Below are positions 7,150 through 13,719 of a stretch of DNA of 18,756 bases, piece by piece. How positions within the stretch are numbered: the stretch's first letter is position 1; each line of letters starts with the position of its first letter. This stretch comes from JAMCRM01 sp041685075 (GTDB lineage Bacteria > Acidobacteriota > Terriglobia > Bryobacterales > Bryobacteraceae), in contig JAWLGN010000089.1 in NCBI GenBank assembly GCA_041685075.1, positions 1 through 18,756 of the forward strand, written 5' to 3'. Below the pieces are notes generated by a model. The model made no database searches and was not told the DNA's origin. It saw only the letters and a list, made by a program, of their open reading frames with translations. Both the position numbers and the translations under genes were made by a program.

Positions 7150-9654
7150 ATGAATGTTCTGAAGCGTTTAGTCGCGATGATGACGCTCGCCGCCGTGGTT
7201 CTGGCGGTGGCGCCGCCGCTGGAGGCAAGAAACCGCAAAGGGGACCGCCTGTATAAGCAGGGCCGCGAGGCGGAGAACAACAAGCAATGGGATGCCGCGC
7301 TGGAGCTCTACGAGCAGGCGCTCAGCGCCGACCCGTCGGACCCGGCCTACCGCCTGGCCGCGGACCGGGTGCGTTTCCATGCCTCCCAGGCGCATCTCGA
7401 CACCGGCCTGAAACTGCGGGAGCAGGGCCGCCTCACCGACGCGCTGCTGGAGTTCCAGACGGCCTACGCCATCAACCCCGCCTCCAGCGCCGCCGAGCAG
7501 GAGATCCGGCGCACCCAGCAGATGATCCAGCGCGAGGACGAACGCGAAAAGGCCGGCACCGTCGTTCCCGAAGAGCGTAGCCTGACACCCGCCCAACTGG
7601 AGAAAAAACGCGCGCAGGAGAGGATCGCCACCCTGCTGCCGGTGCCGCAACTGAAGCCGCTCAACCCTCAACCCATCAACATCAAGATGAACAACCAGCA
7701 GCCGCGGGTGCTGTTCGAGACGGTGGGCAAAGTGGCGGGCATCAACGTCCTGTTCGACCCGGAGTACCAGGCCACCCGGCCGCAATCGATCGAGCTGAGC
7801 AACGCCACCCTGGAAGAGGCGCTGGACTACCTTTCGGTGGTCACCAAGTCCTTCTGGAAGGCGCTCTCCCCCAACACCATTTTCATCACCAACGATAGCA
7901 CTCAAAAGCGCCGCGACTACGAAGAGCAGGTCATGAAGGTCTTCTACCTGACCAACGTGAACACGGCGCAGGAGATGCAGGAGATCGTCACGGCGGTGCG
8001 GTCGGTCGCGGATATTCAGAGGCTGTTTGTCTATAATCCCCAGAACGCCATCATCGCGCGGGGCGAAGCGGACCGCATCGCCCTGGCCGAAAAGATCATC
8101 CACGACCTGGACAAGCCGCGGGCGGAGGTGGTGATCGACGTCCTGGTGATGCGAACCAGCGCGGGGGTGACGCGCAACCTGGCCGCTACCCTGGCGCATG
8201 GGGGCCTGAACGTGCCGCTGATCTACAACCCGCGGCAGTCCATCCGCACCTCGATCACGGGCGAGGACGGCGGCGGCACCACGGGCGACGGCAACGGCAA
8301 CGGCGACGGCGGAGGCGGCGGGGGAAGCAAGGCGCCCGTTATCCCCCTCTCCAACATCGGCAAGTGGGCCACCGCGGACTATGCCCTCACACTGCCCAAT
8401 GGCCTGTTGCAGGCCGTATTGAACGACCGCAGCACGCGCGTGCTGCAATCGCCGCAACTGCGCGCGGTGGACACCATGAAGGCCACGCTGCGCATCGGCG
8501 ACCGCCAGCCCACCGCCACCGGCAGTTTCCAGCCGGGCGTTGGCGGGGTGGGGATCAACCCGCTGGTCAACACCCAGTTCACCTTCATCGACGTGGGGGT
8601 GAACGCGGACATCGTTCCCAAGGTGCACGACAACAACGAAATCTCCCTGCACGTGGAGCTGGAGATCTCGGCCGTGCGGGAGTTCGTCAACCTGGGGGGC
8701 ATCGACCAGCCGGTGATCTCGCAGGAGAAGGCCATCCACGACGTGCGCCTGAAAGACGGCGAGGTGAACCTGCTGGCGGGCCTGATGCAGACCCAGGACA
8801 CCAAGACCATCGTCGGAATTCCCGGCCTGTCGAGCATCCCGGTGCTCGGGCGGCTGTTCAGCAGCGAGACCGTGGACCGCAACGAGAGCGAACTGCTGAT
8901 CGCGCTGATTCCGCACATCGTGCGGCGTCCGGAGATCGAACCTCAGAACCTGCGCGGCGTGGCGGTGGGGAACGCCACGGTGGTGAAACTGAACTACGAT
9001 CGCAAGCCCCGGGAAGCGGCTCCGGCCGAAGAAGCTCCCGCGCCGGCCGCAGAAAAGCCGGCACCGGCTGCCGGGCAGCCCGCGGAACCCGCGGCGCCGG
9101 CTCCCACCGAACCGCCGGCCCAGGCGCCCGCCACGCCCGCTCCGGCCACCCCGCCAACCGCCAGGCCGCCCATACCGGGCATCCCAACGGTCCCGCCGCC
9201 CGAGCCTCCCAAGCCGGGGGCGCCGCAGGCGGCCGCACCGGCTGCCGCCCCGCGGGTGGCCTTCGTCCCCGGCCAGGCCGAAACCACCGTGGGCGGCACC
9301 ATCACGGTCAACCTGGTGCTCGAGAACGCCGCCGACCTGATGGGCGCGCCCATGCAGATTAAATTCGACCCCAAGATTCTGCGCATGAACGACGTGGTGC
9401 AAGGGGCGCTACTCGGCGGCGAGGGCGCCATCTTCACCAAGAACATCATGAACGACACCGGGGACGCCGCCGTGACGCTGCAGCGTACACCCCGCAGCGG
9501 CGGGGTAAACGGATCCGGCACCCTGGTCACCATGACGTTCCAGGCCGTGGGTCCCGGCGTGGCCAGCGTCTCGGTGCCGCAGTTCACTCCCCGGAATACC
9601 AAGGCGCAGCCGCTGCTGACCGCCTCGCCGGTGCTGCTGGTTACGGTGAAATGA
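7150..9654 (+). CDS. TPR-secretin-cohesin outer-membrane protein (GspD/PilQ-like)
   Basis: 834 residues from the ATG at 7150, chosen because it is directly followed by a signal peptide (NVLKRLVAMM... to about residue 26). Domains in order: TPR-like helices (30-125, with KQWDAALELYEQALSADP), a basic linker, an STN/N0-like domain (about 174-250), an N1-type secretin domain (about 262-330), a Gly/Asp/Asn-rich loop (371-393), and the secretin barrel (about 415-593) ending in the family signature IPGLSSIPVLGRLFSS...ESELLIALIPHIV. A Pro/Ala-rich linker (622-701) leads to a C-terminal cohesin-like domain (702-834). Secretins form outer-membrane rings that pass type II secretion substrates or type IV pili. 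The cohesin-like end follows the membrane ring and might bind partners. Its stop overlaps the first pseudopilin start (ATGA). Whether the machine is a secretion system or a pilus cannot be decided here. Confidence 0.9.
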   Translation: MNVLKRLVAMMTLAAVVLAVAPPLEARNRKGDRLYKQGREAENNKQWDAALELYEQALSADPSDPAYRLAADRVRFHASQAHLDTGLKLREQGRLTDALLEFQTAYAINPASSAAEQEIRRTQQMIQREDEREKAGTVVPEERSLTPAQLEKKRAQERIATLLPVPQLKPLNPQPINIKMNNQQPRVLFETVGKVAGINVLFDPEYQATRPQSIELSNATLEEALDYLSVVTKSFWKALSPNTIFITNDSTQKRRDYEEQVMKVFYLTNVNTAQEMQEIVTAVRSVADIQRLFVYNPQNAIIARGEADRIALAEKIIHDLDKPRAEVVIDVLVMRTSAGVTRNLAATLAHGGLNVPLIYNPRQSIRTSITGEDGGGTTGDGNGNGDGGGGGGSKAPVIPLSNIGKWATADYALTLPNGLLQAVLNDRSTRVLQSPQLRAVDTMKATLRIGDRQPTATGSFQPGVGGVGINPLVNTQFTFIDVGVNADIVPKVHDNNEISLHVELEISAVREFVNLGGIDQPVISQEKAIHDVRLKDGEVNLLAGLMQTQDTKTIVGIPGLSSIPVLGRLFSSETVDRNESELLIALIPHIVRRPEIEPQNLRGVAVGNATVVKLNYDRKPREAAPAEEAPAPAAEKPAPAAGQPAEPAAPAPTEPPAQAPATPAPATPPTARPPIPGIPTVPPPEPPKPGAPQAAAPAAAPRVAFVPGQAETTVGGTITVNLVLENAADLMGAPMQIKFDPKILRMNDVVQGALLGGEGAIFTKNIMNDTGDAAVTLQRTPRSGGVNGSGTLVTMTFQAVGPGVASVSVPQFTPRNTKAQPLLTASPVLLVTVK
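8260..8328 (+). repeat. Gly/Asp/Asn low-complexity insert in the secretin
   Basis: This in-frame, glycine-rich stretch codes for residues 371-393 of the secretin. It is built from GGC/GAC/AAC-type codons, including a DGNGNGDGG core followed by a run of glycines. It lies between the periplasmic N1-type domain and the secretin core, where a flexible loop is expected. The acidic DxNxNxD spacing recalls calcium-binding loops, but that is only a resemblance. Runs of this kind tend to vary in length between strains. Confidence 0.5.
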
Positions 9655-10121
9655 ATCGCAGGAGAAAATGCCAGGGCGGATTGACGCTGGTGGAACTGAT
9701 CGTGGCCTTCACGATCATGTTCCTGCTCACCAGCATGGCGGTCCCCCTGGCGCGCTCCAAGGTACGCCGGGAGCGCGAACGCGAACTGCGCTATGCGCTG
9801 CGCGAAATGCGCACCGCCATCGATAAGTTCAAGGACATGGCCGACGCCGGCCTGATCGGTCCCCTCGAACAGGGCACCGAGAACTATCCCGAAAACCTGG
9901 AGCAGCTCGTGGAAGGGGTGAACGCCACCGGAGGGGAGGACAAGAAAATGCGCTTCCTGCGCCGCATCCCCCGCGACCCCTTCACCAACTCCACCGATTG
10001 GGGGAAACGCAGTACCCAGGACGATCCCAAGTCGACGGGCTGGGGCGGGCAGAACGTCTTCGATGTGTATACCAAGACTACGGAGAGAGCGCCGGATGGA
10101 ACGCCTTACTCGGAGTGGTAG
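9651..10121 (+). CDS. Type II secretion/type IV pilin-like pseudopilin (GspG-like), first copy
   Basis: 156 residues. A short basic leader (MNRRRKCQGG) ends in glycine at position 10, and the next residues LTLVELIVAF have the glutamate at mature position 5, the hallmark of substrates of prepilin peptidase. A hydrophobic helix runs to about residue 32, then RERERELRYALREMRTAIDK resembles the alpha-helical spine of GspG-type major pseudopilins. The protein ends in DGTPYSEW. The start codon overlaps the secretin stop (ATGA), so translation is probably coupled. Such proteins form the inner-membrane-anchored pseudopilus that works with a secretin. The glycine before the leucine should be the cleavage point. 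It differs from the next gene over most of its length except the N-terminal helix and the C-terminal tail. Confidence 0.9.
   Translation: MNRRRKCQGGLTLVELIVAFTIMFLLTSMAVPLARSKVRRERERELRYALREMRTAIDKFKDMADAGLIGPLEQGTENYPENLEQLVEGVNATGGEDKKMRFLRRIPRDPFTNSTDWGKRSTQDDPKSTGWGGQNVFDVYTKTTERAPDGTPYSEW
10112..10115 (+). promoter_or_regulatory. Ribosome binding site of the second pseudopilin
   Basis: GGAG lies inside the last sense codons (Ser-Glu) of the first pseudopilin, 7 bases before ATG 10123. It decides the start of the second pseudopilin: the alternative in-frame ATG at 10096 would give an unusually long leader and has its purine-rich stretch at a less favourable distance of about 10 bases. 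Confidence 0.6.
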
Positions 10122-10122
10122 C

Positions 10123-10524
10123 ATGCGGCCGGGCAGCCTCCGCACCGCCGGTTTCACCATCATCGAACTGATGATCGTGATGTCGATCGTGGTCATTCTG
10201 ATCGGCGTCGCGGTCCCGCTGTACCAACGCTCGGTCATTCGCGCCAAGGAGAGCATCCTCAAAAACAACCTCTTCACCATGCGCACCGTGATCGACGAAT
10301 ACACCTACGACAAACAGAAGGCTCCCCAGACCCTGCAGGACCTGGTGACCGAAGGCTACCTGCGCGATGTGCCCATGGACCCGATCGTCGGCGACAACAC
10401 TTCCTGGCGGGTGATCATGGAGGACGCCATGCAGAGCGTCAACCAGACCGAACCGGGAATTTTCGATGTGAAGAGCGGATCGGATAAAATGAGCCTCGAT
10501 GGCACACCTTACGCAGAGTGGTAG
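10123..10524 (+). CDS. Type II secretion/type IV pilin-like pseudopilin (GspG-like), second copy
   Basis: 133 residues from ATG 10123, one base after the stop of the first pseudopilin. The leader MRPGSLRTAG is followed by FTIIELMIVMSIVVILIGVA, a textbook class III prepilin cleavage site with phenylalanine at +1 and glutamate at +5. A helical segment (RAKESILKNNLFTMRTVIDE) and a small C-terminal domain follow. LQDLVTEGYLRDVPMDP is the loop seen in GspG-type pseudopilins, and the protein ends with DVKSGSDKMSLDGTPYAEW. It would be cleaved and N-methylated by a prepilin peptidase encoded elsewhere, then assembled into a pseudopilus. An upstream in-frame ATG at 10096 is possible but would overlap the preceding gene by 26 bases. 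This copy is closer to canonical GspG than the first. Confidence 0.9.
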   Translation: MRPGSLRTAGFTIIELMIVMSIVVILIGVAVPLYQRSVIRAKESILKNNLFTMRTVIDEYTYDKQKAPQTLQDLVTEGYLRDVPMDPIVGDNTSWRVIMEDAMQSVNQTEPGIFDVKSGSDKMSLDGTPYAEW

Positions 10525-12658
10525 ATTTTGCGGCGGGTTCCTGCTCCTGTTCCTTTGTTCCTCTTCCATCGCTTCCGCGCAATCTTCCCCATTAGTTTGT
10601 AATGCCTCGGCGGTCCCCGCGCTGGTGCGCGCCGAGGGCGTGACGGAGAGGGTGGGTGACATCCTCCTCCAGTGCTCGGGCGGCACCGCCGGGACTGTCG
10701 TGTCCGGCAACCTGAGCGTCTTCCTTCCCGTGAACATCACCAACCGCGTGGACGCCGGCCAGATGGCGGCCGGGACGGCGCTGGTGGTGGAGACCGGCGA
10801 CGCACCGGCGATTGCATTTTCGGGCCGCGTCGCCAACCAGAGCATTACGTTCAACGGCATTCAATTCACCGTACCGGCCGGGGGCCAGGTGCGTATGCGG
10901 ATCACCAACCTGCGCGCCAACGTGAACCAGTTGGGCATCGCGGGAGAACCGGTGGTAGAAGCGCACCTGGCCCACAGCCTGAGCCAGGCGACCCTGGTCA
11001 ACAATCCTGTGACGGTGGCGCGTACGGCGGCCAGTCTTTCCGCTACCACGGCGCCCTCGGGCATCCCCGCGGCGGCCTCTCCGGCGCCGGAGGAGCCCGG
11101 CATCGCCTCCCTGTTCGCGGCGGGTACCCGCTTCACTTCCACGCGGCTCACCGAGATACTGCCGGAGGCCTTCCAAACCAGGGACGAGACCACCGACACC
11201 GGCACCCGCCTGATGGTGCGCTACAGCGACGTCCCCTCCTGCGCCAGGCTGTTCGTCCCGGACGTGGTGGCCGGTTCCGATGCCGTTGTGCCCACCGCGG
11301 GCGGCGATCTCGGCGGCACGCCATCGGGCGGCGAGTACGAAACCGGCAGCGGCACGCTGCTGCTGGCCCGGGTGCTCTCCCCTAACCCCGATGGCTCCGG
11401 CGGCACCCTGGCTTACACCCCCGGCCAGGACGGCCCGGGTACCGTGAGCTTCGATGGAGCCCGCGAGGTCGCGGTCTCGGGCGGCGCCGGCATGGTGGTC
11501 TACGAAGTGGTGGACGCCAACCCCACGCGGCTCCAGAGCGCGCAGTTTCCGACCTTCGTCTCCGCTTCGGGCTGCGGGCTGACCGGCATCATCCGGCAGG
11601 CCGTCACCTACGCGCCGCTCTCCTCGGCTCCGGCCGCTTCGATGGAGGCGCCGGTGCCGCGCTTCGCCGCCGTCGAGCCGCCCTCCGACTGCCCCGCGCT
11701 GGGCGACTGCGATTCCAGCTTCTTCCCCCGGCTGCGGGTAAACGCGGTGGACCTGGACTTTCGAGCGCCCGCGGGCGGCAAGCCTGCCCGTCACGGCTAC
11801 ATCGCGGTGAAGAACACTGCCGGCGGCCTGCTGAGCTGGACCGCCACGGTGGAGTACCAAAACGGCGAGGGCTGGCTCAACCTGAACCCCAACTCCGGCC
11901 TGAACAACCGCAGCATCTTCGCTCGCGCCTCGGCACAGGACCTCGCGCCGGGCATCTACCGGGCCACCATCAACATTGACGCCGGACCTCTGACCGGCGG
12001 CGTCTCCCTGCCCGTGACCTTCACCGTTGCCGATCCCACGGCGCCGCCCGAGCCGCCGCCGGGCACCCCTTTCATCAGCGCGGTGGTCAACGCGGCGGAC
12101 TTCCAGACCGCGACCGTGGTAGCCGGGTCGCTGGCTTCTCTCGTGGGTAAGAACCTTGCCGGGGAGAACGTTGCCGTTACCTTCGACGGCCTCGAAGCCG
12201 GGTTGCTGTACGCCGGAGAAGAGCAGCTCAACGTGCTGGTTCCCGCGGCGCTGGCGGGCAAAGCTTCGGCCCAGGTGGTGGTGAGGGTAGACGGCAAGTC
12301 GAGCGCGCCCGCAACCGCAACGCTGGCGCCGTTCGCTCCGGCGATCTTCGCCAACGGCATCCTCAACCAGGACAACAGCCCCAACGGACCGGGCAATCCG
12401 GCCGCTCCAGGCAGCGTCATCCAGGTCTGGCTGACCGGTCTGGCGGAACCGCAGCGCTGGTTCGATGCCGCGGTCACGGTGAAGATCCACGACCGCGACC
12501 AACTCCCGCCGCAGTACGCCGGCGAGGCCCCCGGGCTCGAGGGCGTCCAGCAGGTGAACGTCGCGATTCCCGAGGGTCTGCCCGCCATGACCACGGACCT
12601 CGTTATCTGTGCCGGCACGGTGTGCAGCCCGCCGGTGCGGGTTAGCCTGGGGCAGTAA
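10499..12658 (+). CDS. Large exported protein with TIGR03437 (Solibacter C-terminal) domain
   Basis: 719 residues. The ATG at 10499 overlaps the end of the second pseudopilin by 26 bases in another frame. I see no strong ribosome binding site, but no other in-frame start keeps the signal peptide (FCGGFLLLFLC to ASA-Q, residues 10-28). Residues 30-380 are Ala/Gly/Thr/Val-rich, beta-type sequence without a recognised family. C400-C405 may form a disulfide. Residues 412-510 resemble a BACON-like beta-sandwich (IAVKNTAGGLLSWTATVEY, GWLNLNPNSG, YRATINIDAG). After a Pro-rich linker, residues 525-717 match the TIGR03437 pattern: ISAVVNAADFQ, AGSLASLVGKNLAG, EEQLNVLVPAAL, GSVIQVWLTGL, GVQQVNVAIPEGLPA. 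The location suggests a client or surface partner of the secretin machine; that role is inferred from context only. Confidence 0.83.
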   Translation: MAHLTQSGRFCGGFLLLFLCSSSIASAQSSPLVCNASAVPALVRAEGVTERVGDILLQCSGGTAGTVVSGNLSVFLPVNITNRVDAGQMAAGTALVVETGDAPAIAFSGRVANQSITFNGIQFTVPAGGQVRMRITNLRANVNQLGIAGEPVVEAHLAHSLSQATLVNNPVTVARTAASLSATTAPSGIPAAASPAPEEPGIASLFAAGTRFTSTRLTEILPEAFQTRDETTDTGTRLMVRYSDVPSCARLFVPDVVAGSDAVVPTAGGDLGGTPSGGEYETGSGTLLLARVLSPNPDGSGGTLAYTPGQDGPGTVSFDGAREVAVSGGAGMVVYEVVDANPTRLQSAQFPTFVSASGCGLTGIIRQAVTYAPLSSAPAASMEAPVPRFAAVEPPSDCPALGDCDSSFFPRLRVNAVDLDFRAPAGGKPARHGYIAVKNTAGGLLSWTATVEYQNGEGWLNLNPNSGLNNRSIFARASAQDLAPGIYRATINIDAGPLTGGVSLPVTFTVADPTAPPEPPPGTPFISAVVNAADFQTATVVAGSLASLVGKNLAGENVAVTFDGLEAGLLYAGEEQLNVLVPAALAGKASAQVVVRVDGKSSAPATATLAPFAPAIFANGILNQDNSPNGPGNPAAPGSVIQVWLTGLAEPQRWFDAAVTVKIHDRDQLPPQYAGEAPGLEGVQQVNVAIPEGLPAMTTDLVICAGTVCSPPVRVSLGQ

Positions 12659-12666
12659 CGCTCGGA

Positions 12667-12700
12667 GATGGGGCGGCGCCATGGCGCGCGCTGCCCCATC
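12667..12700 (+). terminator. Hairpin after the TIGR03437 gene (possible terminator or attenuator)
   Basis: GATGGGGC (12667-12674) and GCCCCATC (12693-12700) form a perfect 8-base stem. The loop contains a self-complementary GCGCCATGGCGC, so a longer structure is possible. It lies 9 bases after the stop of the exported protein gene and ahead of the lipoprotein gene. No T-run follows, so it may be a weak or factor-dependent terminator, an mRNA-stabilising hairpin, or chance in GC-rich DNA. Confidence 0.4.
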
Positions 12701-12726
12701 GGCGCAGTGTGCTTCAATGAACGGGA

Positions 12727-13719
12727 ATGCGCTCGACCCTTGCCCTCGCCCTGACAACTCCGGCCGCCGCTCTGCTCCTCGCCACCGGCTGCGGTTACGT
12801 GGGGGACACGCTGCCGCCGCTGCTGCGCATTCCTCAGCGGGTGGATGACCTCGCCGCGGAGCAGCGCGGCTCCGTCATCCTGGTGCAGTTCACCGTGCCG
12901 GCGTTGACCACCGAAGGGGCGCTGTTGCGGGAGCCTCCCACGCTCGACCTGCGGGCCGGGCCGGGGCCGGCGCCCTGGGACCAGGAGGCCTGGGCGGCGC
13001 AGGCACAACGGCTGGGGCCGGGTCCCGTCGAGGGTGGCCGCGCGCGTTACCAACTTCCCGCGGCGCAATGGGCCGGGCAGGAGATCGTCTTCGGCGTGCG
13101 CGTGATCGGCGCGAATGGACGGGATGCCGGCTGGTCCAACTTCGCCACCGTGGCGGTAGTGCCGCCGCTCGATGCACCCCGGGAACTGCGTGCCGAAAGC
13201 GTGCCCGCCGGCCTGCGCCTGGTGTGGAACGCCAAGGCGCCGCTCTTCCGCATCTTCCGCCGGGGGCCGGATGAAAAGGTGTTCGCTCCGGCGGCCGAAG
13301 TCGCCGAAACCTCCTGGGTCGATACCGCCGCCGCGCCGGGCAGTACGTACGAGTATCGCATCGTGGCGGTGCAGAAGACCTCGACCGGGGAGGCCCGCAG
13401 CGAACCCTCCGAGGTGCTGCGCGCGGTGCCGGTGGACCGCTCTCCCCCGGCGGCGCCCGCGGGCCTGAGAGCGGTGGCCTCGACGGCCACCATCGAGCTG
13501 GCCTGGGAGCGCAATCCCGAGCCGGACCTGGTCGGCTACCGCGTCTACCGCGCAGCCTCCGAGGGCGAGTTCCAGCCCCTGGCCGAGACCGGGCAGAACC
13601 CCAGCTACAGCGACCAAGACGTTCAATCCGGCAAGCCTTACCGCTACGCGGTGCAGGCGATCGATGCCGGTGGCAACGAAAGCCCGCTCTCGCCGCCGGT
13701 AGCCATCACGGCTCCATAG
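12727..13719 (+). CDS. Lipoprotein with fibronectin type III domains
   Basis: 330 residues. The N-terminus has a hydrophobic signal ending in a lipobox-like LATGC, with the lipidated cysteine at position 22. Residues 30-145 are beta-rich and possibly a degenerate first domain (SVILVQFTVPAL, VFGVRVIGANGRDAGWSNFA). Two fibronectin type III domains follow at about 147-236 (PRELRAESVPAGLRLVWNAK, YEYRIVAVQ) and 239-329 (PAGLRAVASTATIELAWERN, GYRVYRAASEGEF, YRYAVQAIDAGGNESPLSPP). It follows the exported protein gene after 68 bases in the same direction and may belong to the secretin operon; a hairpin sits in the gap. It should be anchored to a membrane facing the periplasm or outside. A structural or adhesive role is likely; a pilotin role for the secretin is only a possibility. 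Its end overlaps the convergent kinase gene by 14 bases. Confidence 0.82.
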   Translation: MRSTLALALTTPAAALLLATGCGYVGDTLPPLLRIPQRVDDLAAEQRGSVILVQFTVPALTTEGALLREPPTLDLRAGPGPAPWDQEAWAAQAQRLGPGPVEGGRARYQLPAAQWAGQEIVFGVRVIGANGRDAGWSNFATVAVVPPLDAPRELRAESVPAGLRLVWNAKAPLFRIFRRGPDEKVFAPAAEVAETSWVDTAAAPGSTYEYRIVAVQKTSTGEARSEPSEVLRAVPVDRSPPAAPAGLRAVASTATIELAWERNPEPDLVGYRVYRAASEGEFQPLAETGQNPSYSDQDVQSGKPYRYAVQAIDAGGNESPLSPPVAITAP

